NCBI GenBank assembly: GCA_016794625.1
Contig: JAEUGY010000074.1
Span: 1-64,000, forward strand
Origin: Opitutaceae bacterium
GTDB taxonomy: Bacteria; Verrucomicrobiota; Verrucomicrobiia; Opitutales; Opitutaceae
Length of the DNA stretch: 64,000 bases
Direction of reading: 5' to 3'
How positions within the stretch are numbered: the first letter of the stretch is position 1; the number at the start of each line of letters is the position of its first letter. The position numbers and the translations under genes are program-made. A model generated the notes under the pieces. It did not search any database, was not told the DNA's origin, and saw only the letters and a program-made list of their open reading frames with translations. Below are positions 56,712 through 64,000 of this stretch, one piece after another.

Positions 56712-57509
56712 ATGTCACTCGCCTCGCCCCGTTCCTTTCAGCGTTATGTCGCGCTGGGGGACAGTTCGACCGAGGGACTGGATGATCCGGACGGCCGGGG
56801 AGGGTATCGCGGCTGGTCGCAGCGCCTCGCGGAACGCCTCTCCGAGGTTCAGGGTGAACTTGCCTACGCCAACCTCGCGGTGCGCGGCTTGACGACTGCG
56901 GAGGTGCGGGCGCGGCAGCTCGACGCGGCGCTCGCGCTGAAGCCGGATCTGGCCACTCTGTTTTGTGGCACCAACGACGTCACCCAGGCGCGCTTCGACG
57001 CCGATCGCGTGGCGGCCGACATCGAAGTCATGCAACGTTCGCTGACCGCGTCCGGCGCCACCGTGCTCAGTTTCACGCTGCCCGACCTGACCCCCCTGAT
57101 GCCGCTGGCGCGACTGATTTCACCCCGCATCGCCCGCCTGAATCGTGCGCTTGCCTCCGCCGCGCAACGCTCGGGCTCCCTCCTCGTTGATTTCGCCGCC
57201 TATCCGGTGGCGACCGATCCCCGGTTGTGGAGTGAAGATCGGATACATGCCAATGCCGCGGGCCATGCGCGCATTGCCGAAGCTCTGGCGTACGCGCTCC
57301 GCTTGCCGGGCAGCAGCGAAAGCTGGCTGCAGCCCTTGGTGCCACCGCTGCAGCGGACCCGGCGGGAGCGGTGGAGCGCGGAAATGCAGTGGTGGACGCG
57401 TCACTTTCTGCCCTGGCTGGGACAAGGGCTCCTCGGTCGATCCTCCTCCCACGGCCGCGGTCCAAAGTGCCCGACCTTGACCTCGATGCGCGGGCAGGCC
57501 TCGCTCTAG
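56712..57509 (+). CDS. SGNH/GDSL-family hydrolase
   Basis: The start at MSLASPRSFQRYVALGDSST gives 265 residues with no signal peptide. Block I is VALGDSSTEG (nucleophile Ser in GDS), block III has CGTNDVTQ, and block V is SEDRIHANAAGH with the catalytic Asp and His. It is an esterase/lipase-fold cytoplasmic enzyme; the substrate is unknown. The last ~35 residues are basic and poorly ordered. It is followed 9 bases later by the YjbR-type gene. Confidence 0.88.
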   Translation: MSLASPRSFQRYVALGDSSTEGLDDPDGRGGYRGWSQRLAERLSEVQGELAYANLAVRGLTTAEVRARQLDAALALKPDLATLFCGTNDVTQARFDADRVAADIEVMQRSLTASGATVLSFTLPDLTPLMPLARLISPRIARLNRALASAAQRSGSLLVDFAAYPVATDPRLWSEDRIHANAAGHARIAEALAYALRLPGSSESWLQPLVPPLQRTRRERWSAEMQWWTRHFLPWLGQGLLGRSSSHGRGPKCPTLTSMRGQASL

Positions 57510-57518
57510 GAGAGAACC

Positions 57519-57884
57519 ATGCGCCTTTCCGTCCTCCGCGAATTTGCGCTCTCCCTGCCGCAGACGACCTGGGTCAAACAGTGGGGCGAGTGCCTCGTCT
57601 ATAAGGTGGCGGGAAAGATGTTTCTGATCATCGCGCTCGATGCCGAGACAATTGACGGCGTCGTGTTCAAGTGCACCCCGGACGAGTTCGACGCGTTGAC
57701 GGACATCGATGGCATCACCCAGGCGCCCTACTGTGCGAAGCGACACTGGGTGCGCGTGGGCGACCTCGGCGCCTTGCCCACGCCCGAGTTGAAACGACGC
57801 ATCCGACGCAGCTACGACCTCGTCGTGGCCAAGCTGCCGAAGAAGGTCCAGGCCAGCCTCGCGGCGCCGCCGGGGCCAGCCTGA
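57519..57884 (+). CDS. MmcQ/YjbR-family protein
   Basis: The 121-residue protein has the pattern FALSLPQTTWVKQWGECLVY, then KMFLIIALDAETIDGVVFKC and a final RIRRSYDLVVAKLPKK, typical of the YjbR (CyaY-like fold) family. These proteins are proposed to bind DNA through a double-wing fold; the role is unclear. It is probably co-transcribed with the SGNH hydrolase gene. Confidence 0.87.
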   Translation: MRLSVLREFALSLPQTTWVKQWGECLVYKVAGKMFLIIALDAETIDGVVFKCTPDEFDALTDIDGITQAPYCAKRHWVRVGDLGALPTPELKRRIRRSYDLVVAKLPKKVQASLAAPPGPA

Positions 57885-57922
57885 AGCAGCGCCCCCGTTG
57901 ATCGCTCTTCCTTTGCTTTCCC

Positions 57923-58855
57923 ATGACCTCCTCCCCACGCGGTGCCCACCCCGAACTGCGCGCCCGGCTGTCCGGGCCGATGCCGTCCCTCAAGACACCG
58001 TTCAACCGGGATGGGAGCATTGATTTCGACGGCCTGCGCAACCTGATTGACTGCAACCTGGCGGCCGGGGCCAAGGCCCTGATGTTGACGGCCGGGGACA
58101 GCCACTACGTGGCACTGTCCGAGCAGGAGATCGCCGAGGTGACGCTCGCGACGATCCGGCACACGGCGGGGCGGGCCCTGGTGATCGCCGCCGACCGCTA
58201 CTACCACACCACGCAGGCGATTCGATTCGCCGAATTCGCCCGCCAGGCCGGGGCCGACCTGCTCATGGTCATGCCGCCCGACTGGGGCGGCTCCTGCACC
58301 CCCGCCACGTTGGCGGAGCACTACCGCGCGGTGGCGACCGTGATGCCCGTGATGCTGGTGTCCAACGTCTTCATCGCCCGCGGACCGAAGTTCGGCCTCG
58401 ACACCCTCCGGCTCGTGCTGGACGCCACCGACCAGGTGGTGGCGATCAAGGATGACATGTGCGGCGAGTTTGCCCGCAAGATGTCCCTGCTCGTCCAAGA
58501 CCGCTGGGCCGTGGTTTCGGGCGGGCAGAAGCAGAACCACCTCAATAACCATCCCTACGGCTGCGACGGTTACCTCTCGACCCTGATTACCTTCAAGCCC
58601 GAGATCGCGCACGCTTATTGGCAGGCCATCACGGCCAACCACCTCGGGGAAGCGCGGCGGATCATCCGGGACTACGACCTGCCCTTCTTTGACCTGCTCA
58701 TGGGCCTGCCCGGCGGCTTCAACGCCGGCATTCAGGCCATGCTCGAACTCAAGGGCATCGCGGGGCGCTGGCGGCGCAAACCCTACCATAGCCTGAGTGA
58801 CCAGGAACTCGAGACCTTCGCCCACGGCCTGCGCAAGCTCGGCCTGCTCACCTGA
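57923..58855 (+). CDS. DapA-like (dihydrodipicolinate synthase/aldolase family) enzyme with altered active site
   Basis: The 310-residue TIM barrel has the Schiff-base lysine in QVVAIKDDMCGEF. The GTTGES substrate loop of DapA reads LTAGDS, and the YNVP tyrosine motif reads SNVF, so the tyrosine of the proton relay is a serine. The true lysine-biosynthesis enzyme is therefore unlikely; a pyruvate-type aldolase or hydratase acting on another keto acid fits better. The gene lies 138 bases before an amidohydrolase and a Rieske ferredoxin gene, suggesting a small catabolic unit. Confidence 0.82.
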   Translation: MTSSPRGAHPELRARLSGPMPSLKTPFNRDGSIDFDGLRNLIDCNLAAGAKALMLTAGDSHYVALSEQEIAEVTLATIRHTAGRALVIAADRYYHTTQAIRFAEFARQAGADLLMVMPPDWGGSCTPATLAEHYRAVATVMPVMLVSNVFIARGPKFGLDTLRLVLDATDQVVAIKDDMCGEFARKMSLLVQDRWAVVSGGQKQNHLNNHPYGCDGYLSTLITFKPEIAHAYWQAITANHLGEARRIIRDYDLPFFDLLMGLPGGFNAGIQAMLELKGIAGRWRRKPYHSLSDQELETFAHGLRKLGLLT

Positions 58856-58993
58856 ACGCGTCGGCTCCGCGCGCGGCCGGACCCCGGCCCGGCGCAGCGA
58901 TATTTGGGTTGATCTCAAAAACCCGGACCCGCTACACCCGAGCGTCGGAATCGTCCGACTCGCCTCGTCCGTGCCGTCCTTCCTCCCCTCCCG

Positions 58994-60145
58994 GTGACAA
59001 CCCCCGTCCCTGCCTTCGTGTCCTCCCCGGAATCCGTCGTCGCGACCCCCTCGCGCATCCGCGTGGTCGACGCCGATGTGCACCACAACGTCCGGGCCAA
59101 GGAGGATCTCTTTCCCTACCTTTCCCGCCTCGAGCGCGATCGATTGCTTGAATACGGCCTGCCCCGAAACACCGGACTCCACCAGGCCAACGGTGGCTGG
59201 CGTGGTGCCCGGGCCGATACCTTTGACGCGGGCGAGGACGTTGATCCCCGGTCAAACTTTCCCATGTTCCAGCGGAAGCTCCTCGATGACTGCGGCATCG
59301 ATCTTGCGATTCTGCAGGTCGAATTGACGCCCTCGCTCGTGGCGCTGGCCGACGTGGACTACAGCGCCGCCCTCATTCGCGCGATCAACGACTGGTCCCT
59401 CGAACACTGGGTCGCGAAGGACCCGCGCTACCGGCTGTCGCTGACCGTGCCCATGCACGATCCCGTGCTCGCCGTGAAGGAGATCGAGCGCCTGGGTGAC
59501 CATCCGTCCGTGGTCGCCGTGTACGTCGTCTGCGGCTCCACCCGGCTCTACGGCAAACGCGAGTTCGACCCCGTTTATGCAGCGTGCGTGGACCACGGAT
59601 TGTCACTGGCGGTCCACTTCAGCAACGAAGGCTTCGGCATGAATCCGCCGCCCACGGCCGCCGGATTTCCGTCCTATTATGCCGAGACTTACCTGATCCG
59701 ACCCCAGTTTTACCAGGCGCACCTCTCGAGTTTTCTGTTCGAGGGCACGTTTGAGAAGTTTCCCCAGCTCAAAGTGATTTTCTGCGAATCCGGCTTCGGC
59801 TGGGTGCCGGCATTTCGCTGGCGGGCGGATGCGGCGTGGAAGGAACTGCGGCTGCAGACACCCTGGGTGAAGCGGTTGCCCAGCGAGTACATCGACGAGC
59901 ATCTCCGCTTCACGACCCAGCCCTTCGAGGAAAGCGAACCGCCCACTGCCGTCGATCAGGTCATCGCCTGGATGAACGGAGCCCGGACCCTGTTGTATTC
60001 CAGCGATTTTCCCCATTGGGACTTTGACCCCCCGGAGGCCGTGCCGGCGCGCCTCGGGCCCCAGGTCAGGCGCCAGATCCTGGCGGATAACGCCCTGCTC
60101 AGCTACCCCAAACTCGTCCCTCTGGCGGGAACCGTAAGGGCATGA
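58994..60145 (+). CDS. Amidohydrolase-2-type metal-dependent hydrolase/decarboxylase
   Basis: The GTG start gives 383 residues. The metal-site opening is VVDADVHHNVRAKEDLFPYL (DxH), a mid-chain histidine lies in LAVHFSNEGFG, and the late aspartate is in LYSSDFPHWDFD. This is the ACMSD/amidohydrolase-2 group, which includes non-oxidative decarboxylases of aromatic acids and ring hydrolases. The stop overlaps the Rieske gene by 4 bases. The substrate is not readable from sequence; an aromatic or heteroaromatic acid is suggested by the neighbours. Confidence 0.88.
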   Translation: MTTPVPAFVSSPESVVATPSRIRVVDADVHHNVRAKEDLFPYLSRLERDRLLEYGLPRNTGLHQANGGWRGARADTFDAGEDVDPRSNFPMFQRKLLDDCGIDLAILQVELTPSLVALADVDYSAALIRAINDWSLEHWVAKDPRYRLSLTVPMHDPVLAVKEIERLGDHPSVVAVYVVCGSTRLYGKREFDPVYAACVDHGLSLAVHFSNEGFGMNPPPTAAGFPSYYAETYLIRPQFYQAHLSSFLFEGTFEKFPQLKVIFCESGFGWVPAFRWRADAAWKELRLQTPWVKRLPSEYIDEHLRFTTQPFEESEPPTAVDQVIAWMNGARTLLYSSDFPHWDFDPPEAVPARLGPQVRRQILADNALLSYPKLVPLAGTVRA

Positions 60146-60600
60146 GCGAACCCCGCCGCGAAGCCCATCTTGTCTGCCGGGTGGGGGACCTGCCTCCCGG
60201 AGCGCGCAAGCTGGTCGAGATCAACGGCCGCAGCATTGGCGTGTTTCGCCTCGAGGACGGACGCTACCTCGCGCTCCGCAACCGCTGCCCCCACCGCGGC
60301 GCCCCCCTCTGCGAAGGACGCCGCACCGGCCTCATCACCGCCGAGGAGCCCTACCGCCCCGTGTTCCAGCGCGACGGAGAAATCCTCCGCTGCCCCTGGC
60401 ACGGCTGGGAGTTTGATCTCACCACCGGCCGCTCCGTGTTCATGCCCGAAGCGATCCGGGTAAAAAGCTATCCGGTCGGCGTGGAACCCGAGACCTCCGT
60501 CGAAAAATTCGACGTATCCGCCACGGAGGGCAACGTGGTCCTCTGGACCGCAGACCCTCCCGGCAGCCAGCCCGTTTCAGCCCCACGTCCCGAAGCCTAG
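60142..60600 (+). CDS. Rieske [2Fe-2S] ferredoxin-type protein
   Basis: The 152-residue protein has cluster ligands CPHRGAPLCEG and CPWHGWEFDLTTGRS, the two C-x-H pairs of a Rieske centre. There is no catalytic domain, so it is an electron carrier for an oxygenase rather than an oxygenase alpha subunit. No oxygenase lies next to it; the P450 is 44 kb away. It overlaps the amidohydrolase gene (ATGA) and meets the convergent hydrolase gene by 4 bases. Confidence 0.92.
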   Translation: MSEPRREAHLVCRVGDLPPGARKLVEINGRSIGVFRLEDGRYLALRNRCPHRGAPLCEGRRTGLITAEEPYRPVFQRDGEILRCPWHGWEFDLTTGRSVFMPEAIRVKSYPVGVEPETSVEKFDVSATEGNVVLWTADPPGSQPVSAPRPEA

Positions 60601-61136
60601 GGACGACCCGCCGAAATGGATTTCGTGGGGAGGCGATCCAGCGCGGTCTTCACCGCCCGCAGGTAGTTCGGATGCCAGAGCTCGTGCTCCGCGTCGGGGA
60701 CGTCGGTGTAGGTGTGCTGCCGATAGAAGTCACGGACGGCGGCGGCGCGGCGGTGCATCTGCTCGTCTTCCAAAGCGCCGACCATGATGTCGGCGGGGGT
60801 GGCCACGTTGCCGGCGCGGTAGGAAACCATCCAACGCTCGGGCTCGTCGTCGTCTTCGAGAAAGAAGGGTGAGATCGAGCCCAGGATCAGGTGCCGCGCG
60901 CGCAGGGCGCCCAGATGCGCGTAGAGCGCGCCGAGCGAGTAACCCAGCACGACCTTGTCCACCGTTTGGGCCTCGACCTGCGGGAAGATCTCCATCGAGC
61001 CGAAGGGCGGACGACGCTCGGGCCAGTCCAGCCGGACAAATTCCGTCTGCCAGCCGCAGGAGTGCACGAACTCCACAAACGGCTGGAAGCGACGCTCGGC
61101 ACCCGGCATCGGCGGAACGATGGTGAGCAAGGGCAT
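60597..61136 (-). CDS. Small alpha/beta-hydrolase
   Basis: The 179-residue protein has nucleophile elbow VLGYSLGALYAHLGAL. A late histidine lies in DAEHELWHPNYLRAV, so Ser and His are kept; the aspartate is not obvious. It is cytoplasmic. The short fold resembles thioesterase or RBBP9-like hydrolases. It is convergent with the Rieske gene (4-base overlap), followed by a 223-base gap in which I see no gene. Confidence 0.75.
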   Translation of the reverse strand: MPLLTIVPPMPGAERRFQPFVEFVHSCGWQTEFVRLDWPERRPPFGSMEIFPQVEAQTVDKVVLGYSLGALYAHLGALRARHLILGSISPFFLEDDDEPERWMVSYRAGNVATPADIMVGALEDEQMHRRAAAVRDFYRQHTYTDVPDAEHELWHPNYLRAVKTALDRLPTKSISAGRP

Positions 61137-61359
61137 GCGCGCAGGTATGGCCAGGCGCCAAAAAACGTCAACCGGACGGCGAAGGAAAAAATGTCCGATT
61201 CAACAAAGCGGACGCAGCGTTCGCGGCAGGGATTTTAAAGTGAACGGTCGCACCTGTGGTCAGCACTCGAGGGGCCTCATCGGGCCAGGTCGGAGGCGCC
61301 TGCTTGGTCAACGCACGTAGAGGGGAACGGACCCAGCCGGCCCTGACGATGCACCGGAT

Positions 61360-61728
61360 TCAATACGGCTTGATTCTGAGACCCGGAACCCGGGAGAAGA
61401 TGCGATCTCGAGTGACCAGGGTCAGACCATGACGCAGCGCGATGCCTGCGATCCAGAGATCATTTTCCCCCATCTCGAAGGCGAGCCTAGCCTGCAGTTG
61501 TCCCGCGTAAACAGCGTCCTCCCTCCCCAGAGGCATCGGCGCGTAACCGCGGAAGAAACGTCGTAGCGCCCGCGAATTCGTCACGCCGACCGCGAACTCC
61601 CCCAAGGTGACCGTGGTCACCCGTTTGGCGTGCCCGCGATGCGCGGCCAGAAAGCCCGCGACGGGACCGGGTACTCCCTTGGCCAGCTCGTGCTCGAGGT
61701 CGATGAAGAAACTCGTATCAAACAGCAC
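61360..61728 (-). CDS. vapC: VapC-type PIN-domain toxin
   Basis: The GTG start opens MLFDTSFFIDLEHELAKGVP. PIN acidic residues are visible: Asp4, Glu in TLGEFAVG, Asp in ENDLWIAGIALRHG and Asp in LVTRDRIFSRV. The 122-residue ribonuclease is expected to cleave tRNA or rRNA and stop growth unless bound by its antitoxin. Its start overlaps the antitoxin gene by 11 bases. Confidence 0.9.
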   Translation of the reverse strand: MLFDTSFFIDLEHELAKGVPGPVAGFLAAHRGHAKRVTTVTLGEFAVGVTNSRALRRFFRGYAPMPLGREDAVYAGQLQARLAFEMGENDLWIAGIALRHGLTLVTRDRIFSRVPGLRIKPY

Positions 61729-61978
61729 GGGGAGCGCGCGTCGACCGCGGTGGGGTGTTCTGCCTCGCGGCCACGCGCTTTCGGCCGGCCGGCGTCAAAA
61801 CCCCTTTACCGCCGAATTCGGAAAAGAGCTGGTCGAGATGCTCCGATGGATCGAAGCTCGATTCGGCGCGATCTGCGAAGACTCGGCGGACAACGTCCCC
61901 GTAGGATTCACGAGGACGCTTCTCCTTCTTTATGAGGTTGAACGCCTCCAAATCCACGCTGACCGTCTTTAGCTTCAT
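61718..61978 (-). CDS. VapB-type antitoxin (DUF217/DUF7557-like)
   Basis: The start at MKLKTVSVDLEAFNLIKKEK gives 86 residues; a start nine codons upstream is possible. The N-terminal ribbon-helix-helix-like part continues RPRESYGDVVRRVFADR, a pattern of VapB antitoxins common in archaea and scattered bacteria. The C-terminal half should wrap the toxin active site. The gene precedes the toxin, so the complex can repress its own promoter in the 62.0-62.15 kb gap. Confidence 0.8.
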   Translation of the reverse strand: MKLKTVSVDLEAFNLIKKEKRPRESYGDVVRRVFADRAESSFDPSEHLDQLFSEFGGKGVLTPAGRKRVAARQNTPPRSTRAPRAV

Positions 61979-62147
61979 CTCCGAATCCACACACGAAAAA
62001 CACACGAAGTCAAATCGGAGACAGCGACCGGATCTTTTAGCGGCAACGCCCGTTTGAGCCCTTGGATCGACTCGACCCCGTAGATTGACTAAGGCAGACG
62101 AGGGCGATGGTGACAGGCTCGACGGGTCACGTGGTCACAACGCTCAT

Positions 62148-62615
62148 TTAGCTCAACGACAGTCCCCGCGCAAAGAACCGTGCCCGGTGAGTGACCTCTG
62201 AATACCCTCTGGCTTTGAGGATTTCCTCCACTCTAGCACACGCTCGCGCCAGGAGTCCGCAGAGCTCCGGATCCAAAGGCTCGGAACCGGCGGTGTCTTT
62301 CGAAACAACGTGATAAGCTGCGGTCGATTCCCGAACGTAGTACCACAGGGTCGTGCCCTCGAAACTAAAGTCCCGCCGGACCATGCCCAGTTCCTCGAGC
62401 GCCATGAGGCAACGATACACGGTCATAAGTTCGCAGGACGTCGACTTCATCAGCTCTCCATAAATCTCCTCGGTCGACACCGGTTTGGACTGTTTCAGGA
62501 GATGACCGATCAGGGCAACGCGGGCCTGGGTGATCCGCTTGCCCGCGGAGCGAATCCGGGCAAGTCCTTGTTCGAGCGGAGTTTCCTGTTCTGCGTCAGT
62601 CAGGCATTCATTCAT
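62148..62615 (-). CDS. Fur-family transcriptional regulator lacking usual metal ligands
   Basis: The start at MNECLTDAEQETPLEQ gives 155 residues. The winged helix is clear (RITQARVALIGHLLKQSKPV, SCELMTVYRCLMALEELGMV). The dimer half lacks the HHDH cluster and the CxxC pairs: the region reads AAYHVVSKDTAGSEPLDPEL with a single Cys after it. It may sense something other than Zn or Fe, or bind metal by unusual residues. The target is unknown; the divergent space upstream (62.62-62.80 kb) leads to the esterase 3' end. Confidence 0.82.
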   Translation of the reverse strand: MNECLTDAEQETPLEQGLARIRSAGKRITQARVALIGHLLKQSKPVSTEEIYGELMKSTSCELMTVYRCLMALEELGMVRRDFSFEGTTLWYYVRESTAAYHVVSKDTAGSEPLDPELCGLLARACARVEEILKARGYSEVTHRARFFARGLSLS

Positions 62616-62796
62616 GAGCACATCGGGGTGGTACGGTCAGCCTGATCGCATCAAGCCGGAGCCGGCTGGCAATCACCAATGTGGCCGCCGAGGCCCCACA
62701 GCCCCACACATGCCGACCCCGGTTAACAAGGGTCGAGCGAGATACGGCGTGGGCGCCGTCTGCGTCCGATGGGCGGGAGCGCGATAGACCGCGCTT

Positions 62797-63720
62797 CTAC
62801 CGCGAGAGCCATCCATTTGACGTCATCCACTCTTGAAATCGCTCCAAACAATGGTCGCCGCCGCCACCTTTTACGACGAAACCATGGCCGCCGGTCTGAA
62901 AAACGTGGAGCTCGGCGGGTCGCTTGGCTTTTCGCCAGGCTGCAAACAGGGCGAGCGACGGAGATGCGGCCCACTCGTCATCCGCTGCAACGGCGATAAA
63001 AAGTGGGGGAGCATCCGGCGGTGGGAGTGGCTCTTCCTTTGCGCCATAGATGGCACCGATGAAGTCGGGACGCGTCTCGCGAGGTCCGTCAACCAGAGCA
63101 AGCCCCAGCACGCTCCCTGCCGAGAAGCCGATGAAGCCAACGCGATTTGTTTTCACGTTGAGTTCACCGACAATGTCCCGGATCCGAAGCACCGCCTGAC
63201 GTCCGTCACGGACCGCCAATTCAATGTAGTTCTGCCCTTTTTGAGGACCGTCGAGGATGATACCGTTCGCATCCATCGGAGCAGGTGGCGGTGGCAGGGC
63301 GGGGCCAGGCGGCGGGAGGGGCACGTTCGGATCCACGTAGATCAGACGGTACTTGAGCACAAAGACATGGACCCCGATTGCGGTCAGGAACCGGAGCGTA
63401 TCGATTCCATTGTTCACCATCAGATTGGTGCAGCCGCCGCCCGGAGCCACGATCACCGCGGTGCCACAAACCTTGGCAGGTGCGGCCGGATAAAACTGCA
63501 AAACCGGCCTCACGACATTCTGCGTTACGTTGTTTCCCCGCCGCGTGGTGAAGGTCCGTTCCTCCCAGTCCCAATGCTCAGAGCCGGGAGCTACGCCCTC
63601 ATACAAAGGAATTTCTTTCGTCGGAGGTGGGATATGGAAGGGAGTTTGAGCCATCGCGCTACAGGCAGACAGACAACTCGCCAGAGCCAACCTGAACTTC
63701 CCTTGGACGAAGAAATTCAT
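62797..63720 (-). CDS. Secreted alpha/beta-hydrolase esterase (BD-FAE/acetyl-xylan-esterase-like)
   Basis: The start at MNFFVQGKFRLALASCLSAC gives a signal peptide (ending near SAMAQ) and 307 residues; the open frame extends 65 codons upstream without signal-like sequence. The oxyanion region is VIVAPGGGCTNLM, the nucleophile elbow is VGFIGFSAGSVLGLAL, the acid is in VAADDEWAASPSL and the histidine in FQTGGHGFVVKGG. The family contains carbohydrate and feruloyl esterases, which fits the plant-polymer context. A proline-rich insert (about 150-170) precedes the elbow. Confidence 0.85.
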   Translation of the reverse strand: MNFFVQGKFRLALASCLSACSAMAQTPFHIPPPTKEIPLYEGVAPGSEHWDWEERTFTTRRGNNVTQNVVRPVLQFYPAAPAKVCGTAVIVAPGGGCTNLMVNNGIDTLRFLTAIGVHVFVLKYRLIYVDPNVPLPPPGPALPPPPAPMDANGIILDGPQKGQNYIELAVRDGRQAVLRIRDIVGELNVKTNRVGFIGFSAGSVLGLALVDGPRETRPDFIGAIYGAKEEPLPPPDAPPLFIAVAADDEWAASPSLALFAAWRKAKRPAELHVFQTGGHGFVVKGGGGDHCLERFQEWMTSNGWLSR

Positions 63721-63789
63721 GAGCATGCATTGCACCGCACATTGAAATACTGCGTTCACATTCGCGCAGCAGCCCTGCACGTTGCCACC

Positions 63790-64000
63790 GTGGCCAGGTT
63801 CCAGACATTTCCACGCTGCTTCGCTTTCCTTTTCTTGCTGGTAGTCTCGATCACGACAACGGCGATTCGAGCGGCTGAGCCCGAGACAAGGCCTGACTCG
63901 ATTGCGGCGCTCCAAAGGGAGATCGAGTCCATTCTGGGCCGCGCTGCTTCGCGTACGCCGGGAGTTGCCGTTACCGTCGTGAGGCGAGAGGGACCGGAGT
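63790..64000 (+). CDS. Beta-lactamase-like serine hydrolase, N-terminal part, cut by window end
   Basis: A frame too short for full listing starts at GTG 63790: basic N-terminus, hydrophobic signal (FAFLFLLVVSITTTAIRAAE), then a helix (AALQREIESILGRAA) and SRTPGVAVTVVRREGPE. The last is the typical opening of class-C beta-lactamase/DD-peptidase-like hydrolases. The catalytic SxxK lies beyond the window. The gene is divergent from the esterase, sharing a 69-base promoter region. Confidence 0.65.
   Translation, partial: MARFQTFPRCFAFLFLLVVSITTTAIRAAEPETRPDSIAALQREIESILGRAASRTPGVAVTVVRREGPE

Noticed and set aside
57812-59182. 456-codon minus-strand frame
   Set aside because: Antisense to the DapA-like gene and the start of the amidohydrolase gene; Gly/Arg/His-rich shadow composition.

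Overview
The window is high-GC bacterial DNA, and its gene content suggests a Verrucomicrobium of the Opitutaceae type. The signs are a TonB-dependent receptor with a carboxypeptidase-regulatory N-terminus next to plant-polysaccharide enzymes (PL1-like lyase, GH95 fucosidase, DUF3826), very large FtsX-type ABC permeases, many secreted hydrolases, and SUMF1/PEGA/von Willebrand A proteins. This placement is inference from gene content; there is no rRNA or other marker gene in the window.

Layout. (1) 0.3-8.6 kb, minus strand: a polysaccharide-utilisation locus with a TonB-dependent receptor, a rho-independent terminator, then DUF3826, pectate-lyase-like and GH95 genes. (2) 8.9-13.1 kb, minus: a coupled pair of secreted alpha/beta-hydrolase-fold genes. 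The downstream one is an S9-like protein that has lost its nucleophile. The pair is preceded by three tandem 183-bp units, each carrying a REPIN-like inverted pair of hairpins. (3) 13.5-18.4 kb: a beta-helix protein (plus) meets a P450, a frameshifted double TonB_C protein and an M48 lipoprotein protease (minus). (4) 18.6-30.6 kb: an envelope-associated block. A minus-strand operon encodes an ExbB/MotA-type channel, an actin/Hsp70-fold protein with an FHA-like tail and two membrane-anchored VWA proteins. It faces a plus-strand trio (TPR/PEGA-like membrane protein and two Gly/Gln/Ser-rich secreted proteins) and is flanked by two lipoproteins and a PEGA-SUMF1 membrane protein. I regard this as the best candidate for an undescribed system: a proton-driven motor whose B subunits carry VWA domains. 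(5) 30.7-38.6 kb, plus: an M3 oligopeptidase and an overlapping TamB-TamA pair. (6) 38.7-49.4 kb, minus: a MacB-like efflux cluster (HlyD adaptor, two ATPases, three large permeases). Two sigma-54 promoters in it share a nearly identical palindromic upstream site about 98 bp before the -24 box. (7) 49.5-57.9 kb: single housekeeping or accessory genes (AI-2E-type transporter, SRAP, chemoreceptor, YkgJ-type, DUF6172, secreted unknown, SGNH hydrolase, YjbR). (8) 57.9-60.6 kb, plus: a DapA-like aldolase, an amidohydrolase and a Rieske ferredoxin, probably a small catabolic unit. (9) 60.6-64 kb: a small alpha/beta hydrolase, VapBC-type toxin-antitoxin, a Fur-family regulator, an esterase and the start of a serine beta-lactamase-like gene cut by the window end.

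Most gene pairs that share a strand are tightly packed or overlap by 1-11 bases, so translational coupling is probably common. Clear Shine-Dalgarno sites are few, so several starts were chosen from signal peptides, overlaps or family length. All family assignments come from reading motifs, not from database searches.
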